Of a DNA stretch of 33,969 bases, positions 1 to 6,467 are shown one piece after another. Source of the stretch: CBDUUP01 sp965370435 (lineage in GTDB: Bacteria > Chloroflexota > Anaerolineae > Anaerolineales > UBA11579); assembly GCA_965370435.1 (NCBI GenBank), contig CBDUUP010000007.1, positions 1-33,969 on the forward strand. Reading direction: 5' to 3'. The notes under the pieces were generated by a model that was given only the letters and a program-made list of their open reading frames with translations, was not told where the DNA came from and ran no database searches. Within the stretch, counting starts at the first letter, position 1. Every line of letters starts with the position of its first letter. The translations under genes and the position numbers were made by a program.

Positions 1-1744
1 TCCGCTCGATTGTTCGCCAGCGATGGTAGTTGGATGGCGTGTTTCCGTTTATCTCGTGCTCGAGTTTTTTTTCGCTCCATCGATCTGGGGATGCTTTACC
101 TAACACCCGCTCGGCAAAAGGAATTTGAACATCCTCCAGGTTGGTCCAGTAACCGCCGTGGTTGTCTAATGCTTTGGTCTTTATGTTGTGAGGGTTATAG
201 GAACGATAATGGGTATTCTTTTTCTGAGGCGCGGGTACTTTGGGGAGTTTTTTACCACTGTTTTGTGGATGGGTAAGTTTTGGCGCATTGCTGACGAAAA
301 TGTACTTATCCAGGCTGCTGAATTCGGTCGCCGGGTCGAGTAGATTCCAACAGTTGAACCATTTGAACACATTCTCATTGGACTTATTCACTTTAAAACC
401 GGGCGAAGCGTTGGAGGGAAATCTAACCGGAAAACGTGGAACGAAGCGTTCGTCCAAAACGGGATTGCCTTTGTTCATCCCTCTGAGCACACTGCCTATG
501 GTGACATACGTTCTAATATTCCCTCGGTAATCTTTGGGCAGGTGGTAGAAAAGAGTTTCGTAGGTGATGACGGTGCCCAGCGAATGGGAAAAAATGTGGA
601 TATCGGCAACCTCGTCGTGCTGGTCGAAGTGCTTGATCTGGTCAATGACAACGCTCCGGATCCGCTGGGCCTGGTCGGGGTCTTGAGCGTAAACAACTAT
701 GTCTCCCATGAAGTCGCTCATCGCAAGGGCAATTAATTTCACAAGCAATTTCCCCACTGGTTCCAATATTTTTGTCCAGACGAGGAGCTGGGAAATGGCG
801 AGGACCACGCCTCCAATGGGAAGAACCAATACTAGAATAAAACGATACAATAGGCTGGATATGATAGGTTTTTGACGGTGGATCACGCCCTTCTTTTTTG
901 GATATCGCCAGTAATCATCTGTGCTGGTGTCGCTGTACCACAAAGCCCGTTTTGACCAGACCCTGGCCCTAGAAGACAATAACACTAACTCAATAACGGC
1001 GATAATTAGAAACCATAGAATATATAACGAGGGGTAATACAGTATTGAGATAACTAAAACGGGTAACACCCAATATTCTGTTCCTGGCAATCGCGGGCGC
1101 TTAGAAAGTGGTGTTTTTAACCACTCCATTACCAGCAGAGTCGGGTTGGTAGCGACAAAGCCTATAAAGATCGCATACAATCCAACGAGAATTCCCAGGG
1201 TGGGCCAGGAATAATAAATTTCTCCTGCCGGTGTGAATTTTTGCGGTGCGGGTATAAAAACCAGAACGAATGCCGGAAAAAGCAGCACAAAGAAATACAT
1301 GAGAAAAAAGCTAATATAGAACCAAACGAATTTCTTTCTTTCTTTGCCTGTGGAGAAACCGGTGATTTTTTCGTGGATGGCCCGACCCAGGGCATAGGTA
1401 GCCATTTGCCATTCACGAGCCAGGGAACTCAACGCATTGGGAGGCTTCAATGCGCCCTCCCAGAATATTTCCTTCACCCAAATGCGGCGTTTTTTGCCAT
1501 TCTTATCTGCAATGATCTCGGTGACGTGTTTGTGAACATCATCCTCGTGTTCTGAGATGTGTGGAGGTTTATAGATGTCGGCGCGCTCGTGTACGGTCAC
1601 CTTGTGCCCCAAATGTGTAAGGGCGGGGAGAAAACCTCTCAAAAAAGAACTAAGAGTGTCATCTTGTTCTGCGCCTCCCGCGCCTTTTACAACAAGTATA
1701 GCCTGAACGTCTTTGGGAGGGGTTGTTTCTTTGTTTGTTGCCAT
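1..1744 (-). CDS. membrane protein with alpha/beta-hydrolase triad (partial, 3' end outside window)
   Basis: The reading frame is open from the ATG at 1742-1744 to the left edge (581 codons, no stop), so the C-terminus is missing. A good ribosome site (AAGGAAGG) lies 8 nt before the start. The N-terminal ~135 residues are soluble. Four hydrophobic stretches follow at about residues 139-165, 178-206, 224-256 and 294-323. The region after residue 340 is soluble again and holds a nucleophile elbow, SHSLG (Ser388), a WNLLDP segment (Asp470) and an HGGYW segment (His529). Spacing and order fit the Ser-Asp-His triad of alpha/beta hydrolases. The likely job is a membrane-bound esterase or lipase acting at the inner face, but the substrate is unknown. 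I do not recognise a named family for the whole protein. It stands alone, facing away from the genes to its right. Confidence is high that the frame is real and moderate for the hydrolase assignment. Confidence 0.8.
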   Translation of the reverse strand, partial: MATNKETTPPKDVQAILVVKGAGGAEQDDTLSSFLRGFLPALTHLGHKVTVHERADIYKPPHISEHEDDVHKHVTEIIADKNGKKRRIWVKEIFWEGALKPPNALSSLAREWQMATYALGRAIHEKITGFSTGKERKKFVWFYISFFLMYFFVLLFPAFVLVFIPAPQKFTPAGEIYYSWPTLGILVGLYAIFIGFVATNPTLLVMEWLKTPLSKRPRLPGTEYWVLPVLVISILYYPSLYILWFLIIAVIELVLLSSRARVWSKRALWYSDTSTDDYWRYPKKKGVIHRQKPIISSLLYRFILVLVLPIGGVVLAISQLLVWTKILEPVGKLLVKLIALAMSDFMGDIVVYAQDPDQAQRIRSVVIDQIKHFDQHDEVADIHIFSHSLGTVITYETLFYHLPKDYRGNIRTYVTIGSVLRGMNKGNPVLDERFVPRFPVRFPSNASPGFKVNKSNENVFKWFNCWNLLDPATEFSSLDKYIFVSNAPKLTHPQNSGKKLPKVPAPQKKNTHYRSYNPHNIKTKALDNHGGYWTNLEDVQIPFAERVLGKASPDRWSEKKLEHEINGNTPSNYHRWRTIER

Positions 1745-1868
1745 CCTGGTATCCTTCCTTGCCTACCTGGAAATTAGTGAACGAATCATCTGTTCTTGAT
1801 GTAACCCATTTCTGTATGTATAGTTACGGGCCACTGATCAGATGAAGGATGAAAGAGGAGGGCAACCA

Positions 1869-1918
1869 GGTGATTGGGTAAAAAGTAGGTAAACAAGTAT
1901 ACAGGGAAACAAGGAAAA
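1869..1918. repeat. degenerate 8-9-nt word repeat, copy A1
   Basis: Successive words of the type AGGTAAACA, AGTATACA, GGGAAACAA follow each other. On the opposite strand it matches the repeat at 18588-18652: a 28-nt stretch (1887-1914) differs from the reverse complement of 18589-18616 at only two positions. Confidence 0.55.
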
Positions 1919-2026
1919 ATAGAAAAGGGACATGGAAAGATGAGGAAGAAATGAGTGTAATCCAGTTCTGGCCGCCTGGCAGTTTAAAAAATGCGCCCCT
2001 CGAAACATGCTTTATTTCAAACATTT

Positions 2027-2092
2027 CACCACAGAGACACAGAGAACGTCGCTTCGCTAGGAGAGTTTTTTGTTTTTCTTCGTGTCTTGGTG
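2027..2092. repeat. CACAGAG-type dyad, degenerate copy
   Basis: The left arm reads CACCACAGAGACACAGAG. The right arm, near 2077-2092, is a decayed complement (CTTCGTGTCTTGGTG). A better-preserved copy lies at 3029-3113 and a half copy at 17218-17239. The flank TATTTCAAACATTTC is also shared with the 3029 copy, so the mobile or conserved unit is longer than the dyad. Confidence 0.6.
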
Positions 2093-2140
2093 ACTTCGGG
2101 GTAAAGTTTTTGACCGTTCAATCCGGGACACAACCCAGGG

Positions 2141-2581
2141 TCAGTCGTGTTCCATCCAGATCGTCACCGGGCCGTCGTTGGCGATCTCCACCAGCATGTG
2201 GGCGCCAAACTCGCCGGTCTGGGTGGGAACTCCCTGGGCGCGGAGCAGTTCGGCGAATCGGTCCACCAACGGGCTGGCATGCTCCGGCAGCGCCGCGCCG
2301 ATGAAAGACGGGCGGCGGCCTTTGGAGGTGTCGGCGTACAGGGTAAATTGGGATACCACAATCGCCTCCCCGCCTACGTCGAGCAGGGAGCGGTTGATCT
2401 TGCCCTCTTCATCATCGAAAATGCGTAGATTGGCGAGCTTCCCGGCCAGATACTTGGCCTGTTCTTCCCCATCCTGGGGGCCGATCCCCAGCAGGATGAC
2501 CAACCCCAGGCCGATCTCGGCTACGTCTCGCCCCTCAACCTGGACGCGCCCGGAACGCACTCGCTGCACGACAACCCGCAT
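2141..2581 (-). CDS. dtd: D-aminoacyl-tRNA deacylase
   Basis: The enzyme hydrolyses D-amino acids, and glycine mischarged on tRNAAla, from tRNA in the cytoplasm, acting as a chirality proofreader in translation. The 146-residue product has the usual length of the family. It shows both signature motifs that form the active site of the homodimer: SQFTL at residues 77-81 and NDGPVT at 135-140 with the Gly-cisPro pair. The start ATG at 2579-2581 is preceded by AAGGAG at 7 nt spacing. It follows the SelW-like gene in the same direction, separated by a 12-bp stem-loop (2604-2640), so the two may share a transcript. The assignment is secure. Confidence 0.95.
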   Translation of the reverse strand: MRVVVQRVRSGRVQVEGRDVAEIGLGLVILLGIGPQDGEEQAKYLAGKLANLRIFDDEEGKINRSLLDVGGEAIVVSQFTLYADTSKGRRPSFIGAALPEHASPLVDRFAELLRAQGVPTQTGEFGAHMLVEIANDGPVTIWMEHD

Positions 2582-2603
2582 GGTTCAACTCCTTATACTA
2601 TGA

Positions 2604-2640
2604 AGCGCAGACCTCGGCTCATTCTTGTGAGGTCTGCGCT
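2604..2640. other. 12-bp stem-loop between SelW-like gene and dtd
   Basis: The arms AGCGCAGACCTC (2604-2615) and GAGGTCTGCGCT (2629-2640) pair perfectly around a 13-nt loop. It begins 24 nt after the SelW-like stop codon and ends about 22 nt before the dtd start. No T-tract follows on either strand, so it is not a classical terminator. An mRNA processing, stabilising or attenuating hairpin is possible. Confidence 0.6.
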
Positions 2641-2663
2641 CCTGCCAGATTTAAGCTGCACTA

Positions 2664-2900
2664 TTAAACCAATTCGCGTACCAGACCCGCCATCTCGCCC
2701 TCTTCGACGTGGCGTCCGGTCTCGAACTTGGAGTAGATCAAGTCTCCATTCACGGTGACCTCAAAAGCGCCTTTGTCGGCAGGGATAAGGGTGATCTTCT
2801 CGATCTGGGGGGCGAATTCCTTGAGCAGTTCGGCCGTCAAACTGACAGCGCGGTCGAGGTAGTTTCAAGGCACGCAGTAAGCTAAACTGATTTCCAGCAT
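2664..2900 (-). CDS. SelW/Rdx-family selenoprotein, in-frame TGA read as selenocysteine
   Basis: Reading from ATG 2898-2900 to TAA 2664-2666 gives 79 codons, with one in-frame TGA at codon 12 (2865-2867). Treated as selenocysteine, the start reads LAYCVPU, the CXXU redox motif (Cys9, Sec12) of the SelW/SelT/SelH (Rdx) family. The remaining residues follow the family: a helix with LTAELLKEF, then KITLIPADKGAFEVTVNGD, and a C-terminal ETGRHVEEGEM helix region. The length of 78 residues is typical for bacterial members. AAGGAG lies 9 nt before the ATG, and an extended -10 (TGTTATACT) sits about 44 nt further up. A hairpin with a G-starting loop follows the TGA. Members are thioredoxin-like redox proteins of uncertain substrate. 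The alternative is a Cys protein with a TGC-to-TGA mutation or base-call error. No sel genes are in the window. Confidence 0.8.
2833..2849 (-). promoter_or_regulatory. candidate bacterial SECIS hairpin
   Basis: On the coding strand GCTGTCA-GTT-TGACGGC forms a 7-bp stem (one G-U pair) with a three-base loop starting with G. It begins 16 nt after the TGA codon, and the loop G is 23 nt after it. That agrees with bacterial SECIS elements as I recall them: a stem close behind the UGA with a G at the start of the apical loop. It lies inside the coding region, as bacterial SECIS elements do. Confidence 0.55.
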
Positions 2901-2943
2901 AGAGTTTACTCCTTTAGGGTGATGAAATTGGATTGATTTGCCC

Positions 2944-2949
2944 AGTATA
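2944..2949 (-). promoter_or_regulatory. extended -10 promoter of the SelW-like gene
   Basis: On the minus strand TG-T-TATACT gives an extended -10 box ending about 44 nt before the start codon. No good -35 box is visible at 17 nt, which is common for extended -10 promoters. Confidence 0.4.
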
Positions 2950-3002
2950 ACACGACTATGACGGTGACTGGCGTGCAAGCGCTTATTGCCCAAGAGAACC
3001 TC

Positions 3003-3020
3003 GAAATAGGCGCCTATTTC
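3003..3020. repeat. 18-bp perfect palindrome
   Basis: GAAATAGGCGCCTATTTC is its own reverse complement. It directly precedes the CACAGAG-type dyad and may be part of the same element, or an operator. Confidence 0.6.
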
Positions 3021-3028
3021 AAGCTTTC

Positions 3029-3113
3029 CACCGCAGAGACGCGGAGAACGCGGAGTAAACGCAGAGAAAAATAAAATATAAAAAACTCTGCCAATCTCTG
3101 CGTCTCTGCGGTG
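3029..3113. repeat. CACAGAG-type dyad repeat, well-preserved copy
   Basis: The left arm begins CACCGCAGAGACGCGGAG and the right arm ends ATCTCTGCGTCTCTGCGGTG, with an A-rich centre. Transcribed, it would fold into a long imperfect hairpin. Related copies are at 2027-2092 and 17218-17239. It is intergenic in all three cases. Confidence 0.75.
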
Positions 3114-3344
3114 AAAAAAATAGTGATTTATTCGACAAATTTCAAGTAGATATAAAGTTTATTAGGAAGCAGGTAGCGCCAATTCCGCTTGCCAATTCCG
3201 CCAAGTGGCTTATAATTTCAGTATAAGGAAATCCTTCAATTCGTTCGGCCTGGTTTAACAACCGTTGAAAGCTATGCCGATCTGCCACACCGACGTTTGG
3301 CGCGCAACGCCCCGGTCTGGGCGTATCCGAGGAGCGTAATAATT

Positions 3345-4136
3345 ATGAGAATGATTGACGATTCCCCTTTTGTCGTAAATGGTGAGATTGATATCGCCAA
3401 CCGCCTTCGGGGGACGATGGAACACGGCTTTTCCTGGTACCCTGAGATGCAAAGCCAAAAGCTCATCACCGAACGCCTGGGTAAGGTGTTGACCAACAGC
3501 TTTACCCTGCTGCGGAACTTCACCATACCCGAGACGGAAATATCCATCCCCCTGATCTTGATCGGACCGGCGGGTATCCGGGTGATGATTGCCAGCTCGG
3601 TTAAAGGAATCTTCCGGGCCAAGGGTGAAGATTGGATGGAAATGAAGGGCGGACGCGAATACAAACCGGCCCGCCGCAATTTGATGCGCCAGGCGATGCT
3701 GATGACCCGCGCTCTGGAAAGGTATTTTGAAGGCCGAGGCGTAACGGTGTCGGGGATCGAAACCGTATTATTGTTCTCCGACCCCGGCGTCCACGTAGAC
3801 ACCATGCGCCCGGTGACCCGCATTGTCCTCCACGACGCCATGGAACGTTTCGGCGCCAGCCTGAGCCAAAACCCGGTCACCTTGAACAGCGAGGACGCCC
3901 AGGTTCTGGTTGATCTGATGACCGACCCGGTTGTGGATGATCCTTATGCGGAAGATGTGGCCGAAGAATATACCCCTGGCGATTCAGAATCGGTGGACCA
4001 GGTGAGCGATGCGGTCGGCAAGCTGACCTCTAATATTAATTTCACCCGCCAGCAGTGGATGATCCTGGGGTTCCTGGCCGCAGGCCAAGTCTGCGTCATC
4101 ATGATCTTCCTGATCTACGTCATCTTCTTTGATTGA
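3345..4136 (+). CDS. NERD-like domain protein with C-terminal membrane anchor
   Basis: The 263-residue product starts at ATG 3345, chosen because GAGGAG lies 10 nt upstream; a TTG 16 codons earlier has no such site. Residues ~45-165 follow the layout of the nuclease-related domain (NERD): a stretch LILIGPAGIRVMIAS, then a Trp-containing loop (GEDWMEMKGG), a basic segment (PARRNLMRQA) and a strand TVLLFSDPGV. The usual acidic catalytic positions (an ExK after the second strand) are not clearly present, so it may be inactive as a nuclease. After an acidic linker (~190-225) one transmembrane helix (WMILGFLAAG onward, ~238-262) ends the protein, so the domain would face the cytoplasm. It is followed 48 nt later by a glycosyltransferase. 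The family call is moderate and the function unknown. Confidence 0.6.
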   Translation: MRMIDDSPFVVNGEIDIANRLRGTMEHGFSWYPEMQSQKLITERLGKVLTNSFTLLRNFTIPETEISIPLILIGPAGIRVMIASSVKGIFRAKGEDWMEMKGGREYKPARRNLMRQAMLMTRALERYFEGRGVTVSGIETVLLFSDPGVHVDTMRPVTRIVLHDAMERFGASLSQNPVTLNSEDAQVLVDLMTDPVVDDPYAEDVAEEYTPGDSESVDQVSDAVGKLTSNINFTRQQWMILGFLAAGQVCVIMIFLIYVIFFD

Positions 4137-4184
4137 AGCCGTCCATAGCGCTGTATTACATCCCCCAACAACAAGGCCATAAAA

Positions 4185-4919
4185 TTGCCAAGTCCGCTAT
4201 TCCTATCTATCATTATCCCAGCCCTGAACGAGGAGCTGCGCCTTCCCGACACGCTGGAAAAGATTTTCGCCTTCCTAGACCAACAGTCCTACACCGCCGA
4301 AGTGATCGTGGTGGACAACGGCAGCGCAGACCGCACCTTCGAGGTCGCCACCGAATTCGCCCAACGCTATCCTCAACTGCGGGTTCTGCAGGAATTCACC
4401 CGCGGCAAGGGAGCGGCGGTGAAGCATGGGATGCTGGCGGCGGTTGGCGAGTACCGCTTCATGTGCGATTCGGACCTCTCCATGCCCATCACCGAACTCA
4501 ACCGCTTCCTGCCCCCCGCCCAGCCGGAGGCCGACGTGGTGATCGCCTCCCGCGAGGCGGAGGGCGCAGTGCGCTACGGCGAACCCGACTACCGCCACCT
4601 GGGCGGACGAGCGGTGAACGCCATGATCAAGGCCCTGGCTTTGCCCGGCTTGCAGGATACCCAATGCGGTTTCAAATGCTTCCGGGCCTCGGTTGCCGAA
4701 GACCTGTTCAGCAACCAGACCCTGGAGGGTTGGTCTTTCGACATCGAGGCGCTTTACCTGGCCCGCCTGCGAGGCTACAAGATCGTCGAATTGCCCATCC
4801 CCTGGTATTACAACGCCGACAGCCGCCTGAACCCGGTCAAGGACGCCATCCTGATGGGGTTGGACATCCTCAAGGTGCGGCGCAACGCCCGGCGTGGGTT
4901 GTATGACCAGAAAGTTTGA
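4185..4919 (+). CDS. family 2 glycosyltransferase (dolichyl/polyprenyl-phosphate sugar transferase type)
   Basis: The 244-residue protein is a GT-A fold glycosyltransferase of the DPM1/ALG5 type, which moves a sugar from a nucleotide donor to a polyprenyl phosphate at the membrane. Visible motifs are SIIIPALNEE (8-17), VVDNGSAD (42-49), RGKGAAVK (73-80), the metal-binding DSD (95-97), DTQCGFKCF (158-166) and WSFDIEAL (183-190). The DTQCGFK block is typical of the ALG5-like branch. There is no transmembrane segment. The start is TTG at 4185 with a weak AAGG 9 nt upstream. Its last codons overlap the start of rnhB (4903), so the two are co-transcribed. The donor sugar cannot be told. Confidence 0.85.
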   Translation: MPSPLFLSIIIPALNEELRLPDTLEKIFAFLDQQSYTAEVIVVDNGSADRTFEVATEFAQRYPQLRVLQEFTRGKGAAVKHGMLAAVGEYRFMCDSDLSMPITELNRFLPPAQPEADVVIASREAEGAVRYGEPDYRHLGGRAVNAMIKALALPGLQDTQCGFKCFRASVAEDLFSNQTLEGWSFDIEALYLARLRGYKIVELPIPWYYNADSRLNPVKDAILMGLDILKVRRNARRGLYDQKV

Positions 4920-5592
4920 CCCCGCCCTGCTGCCCCCTTCGCCGGACCTGAGCCAGGAGACTCCCCTTTGGGCTGAGGGGATCAAATACATCGCCGGGAT
5001 AGACGAGGCCGGGCGCGGCGCGCTGGCCGGGCCGGTGGCCGCCGCGGCCGTGATCCTGCCCCCAGACCACCCCAAACTCCCCCAAACCCTGAACGGCGTC
5101 CGCGACTCCAAACAGATGACGCCCCGGCAGCGCGCCCACTGGGCCGATCAATTGCCCCTCGTCGCCCTGGCGGTGGGGGTGGGGTTTGCGACTTGCGAGG
5201 AAATTGACCAACTGGGAATCGTCCCCGCCACCCGGCTGGCCGCCCAACGCGCTCTGGACAAACTCTCCATTCAGCCCCAACATCTCCTGCTGGACTACCT
5301 CCTCCTCCACGACAACCCCCTCCCCCAGACCTCCCTCCCCAAGGGGGACGCCCGCAGCCTGAGCATCGCCGCCGCCTCGGTCATGGCCAAGACGATCCGC
5401 GACGCCCATATGGTCGCCCTGTCCGATGCCCACCCCGCTTACGGATTCGCCGCCCACAAAGGCTACGGCACCGCCTTCCACCGGGCCGCGCTGCAAGAAC
5501 ACGGCCCGACGCCGGTGCATAGATTCAGCTTCCGGCCGCTGTCCGAATTGCAGCTTGAATTGCCACTGGTAGAAACACCCTCTCTTCCGTAG
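4903..5592 (+). CDS. rnhB: ribonuclease HII
   Basis: The enzyme cuts RNA in RNA-DNA hybrids and at single ribonucleotides in DNA. The family pattern is complete: YIAGIDEAGRGALAGPV with Asp34 and Glu35, DSKQMTPRQR, Asp131 in LLLDYLLL, and SIAAASVMAKTIRD with Asp167, giving the four acidic metal ligands; HPAYGFAAHKGYGT follows. The 229 residues fit the usual size. I chose ATG 4903, which overlaps the end of the upstream glycosyltransferase by 17 nt; a GTG at 4894 is possible. The C-terminal tail (LQLELPLVETPSLP) is unremarkable. A perfect GGCGACCC palindrome begins at the stop codon. Confidence 0.95.
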   Translation: MTRKFDPALLPPSPDLSQETPLWAEGIKYIAGIDEAGRGALAGPVAAAAVILPPDHPKLPQTLNGVRDSKQMTPRQRAHWADQLPLVALAVGVGFATCEEIDQLGIVPATRLAAQRALDKLSIQPQHLLLDYLLLHDNPLPQTSLPKGDARSLSIAAASVMAKTIRDAHMVALSDAHPAYGFAAHKGYGTAFHRAALQEHGPTPVHRFSFRPLSELQLELPLVETPSLP

Positions 5593-5613
5593 GGGCGACC
5601 CGGTGGGTCGCCC
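5593..5613. repeat. GGCGACCC/GGGTCGCC palindromic element
   Basis: GGGCGACCC-GGT-GGGTCGCCC is a perfect 9-bp inverted repeat with a 3-nt centre, located directly after the rnhB stop. It lacks a T-tract, so it is not an ordinary terminator. A second copy with the same left context (GTA followed by purines) lies inside a coding region at 26137-26155. Confidence 0.7.
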
Positions 5614-5658
5614 GGCGCGCCAACACACACAACTTCATCCATAACCCTGACATAAAAA

Positions 5659-6201
5659 ATGCCCCCCATCATCGAAAAAGTCACCGCCTTCATCACCCGT
5701 CCTTCCGCGGACGGCCGCCCCTCCGCGGAGGGCCACGACCTGCTCCTCTTCGAGCATCCCTATGCCGGAATCCAGATCCCGGCGGGGACCGTCGAAGAAG
5801 GCGAAACCCCCGAAGCGGCCGCTTTCCGGGAGGCTTTCGAAGAGACCGGGCTGGATAAATTCTCGTTCCATCAGCATCTGGGCAGCCAGCTAGACCCGCT
5901 CCCGGAGGGGAAACGGATCACCCTCGCCCCGGCCAAAATCTACGCCCGTCCCGACCTATTCAGCTTCAACTGGGCGACTTTGCCGCGGGGGACGGTGGTG
6001 GACCTCCTCCGGCGGGCGGATGGTTTTTCGCAGGTCAGCTATCAAGAACACGACCGCCAGCCCGACCCGCAGTACCTCTCCATGCAGATCACCGGCTTTA
6101 CCGCCTTCAATACTCGCCAGTTCCACCCTGAAGCGCCAGCCCATAACTTCGTTGGTGTCTTTGACGCAGGTCGTCGGAGGACGATGAGACGTCGCTTGTA
6201 A
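5659..6201 (+). CDS. NUDIX hydrolase
   Basis: The protein carries a complete NUDIX box: Gly43, Glu49, Arg57-Glu58, Glu61-Glu62 and Gly64 in the pattern GX5EX7REXXEEXG, which binds the metal and hydrolyses nucleoside diphosphates linked to another moiety. The length is 180 residues. The N-terminal part contains a short insertion (SADGRPSAEG) encoded by a near-duplicated GC-rich stretch at 5701-5736. The C-terminal 40 residues end in an Arg-rich tail (RRRTMRRRL) with no family similarity that I recognise, so a late frameshift is possible. It lies 66 nt after rnhB in the same direction. The substrate is unknown. Confidence 0.85.
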   Translation: MPPIIEKVTAFITRPSADGRPSAEGHDLLLFEHPYAGIQIPAGTVEEGETPEAAAFREAFEETGLDKFSFHQHLGSQLDPLPEGKRITLAPAKIYARPDLFSFNWATLPRGTVVDLLRRADGFSQVSYQEHDRQPDPQYLSMQITGFTAFNTRQFHPEAPAHNFVGVFDAGRRRTMRRRL

Positions 6202-6366
6202 GCTTGAAGTCAGGCTCGGCAGCAACCACATCTCAACGCCGCAGTAGATGAGGACGCTTCGACATCGCAATTTCATCCATCAGGATGGCGGTGGTTGTCT
6301 CAGGAATGTTTCGGGGTTCCAAACTGGTCGAGTGGAGAAAGTTGTCCTATACTTTGTACCTATGCT

Positions 6367-6387
6367 GAGCAAAATACCTTTTTGCTC
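6367..6387. other. 8-bp stem-loop between convergent genes
   Basis: GAGCAAAA and TTTTGCTC pair around a 5-nt loop. It lies in the 266-nt space between the convergent NUDIX and eRF1-like genes and may act as a weak terminator; no other feature is seen in that space. Confidence 0.35.
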
Positions 6388-6467
6388 GGTTAGATACTCT
6401 TTTGCTTTTCTTCCTTCCTTGACTTATTTAGAAGATGCTTGGCGTTAAAACTTTACCCTTCAAATCC

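Larger units (their letters stand above)
1745..2140. other. intergenic region with two repeat elements, no gene seen
   Basis: No convincing reading frame was found on either strand. The region holds a degenerate purine-rich word repeat (about 1869-1918) and a decayed CACAGAG-type dyad (2027-2092). It lies between the start of the hydrolase gene and the 3' end of dtd. Confidence 0.6.
2901..3344. other. intergenic region, divergent promoters and repeats, no gene seen
   Basis: No gene was found. The region separates the minus-strand SelW-like gene from the plus-strand NERD-like gene. It contains the promoter of the former (2944-2949), an 18-bp perfect palindrome (3003-3020) and the best CACAGAG-type dyad (3029-3113). 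Confidence 0.6.

Noticed and set aside
1162..1416. Short open frames on both strands within 10-1777
   Set aside because: All lie inside the long minus-strand frame 1-1744, which has a start, a ribosome site, membrane helices and a catalytic triad.
2865..2867. TGA as an ordinary stop making the SelW-like gene a pseudogene
   Set aside because: The position is exactly the CXXU site, the 66 codons behind it are intact and family-like, and a hairpin follows; sequencing error remains the only serious alternative.
3297..3344. Upstream TTG start adding 16 residues to the NERD-like protein
   Set aside because: The ribosome site GAGGAG lies inside that stretch and fits the ATG at 3345.
4133..4906. 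Plus-strand frame of 257 codons overlapping the glycosyltransferase
   Set aside because: Pro/Arg-rich shadow frame; the glycosyltransferase motifs are in the other frame.
6248..6448. Possible small gene of 66 codons between NUDIX and the release-factor gene
   Set aside because: No ribosome site, no recognisable features, and the region lies between convergent gene ends.
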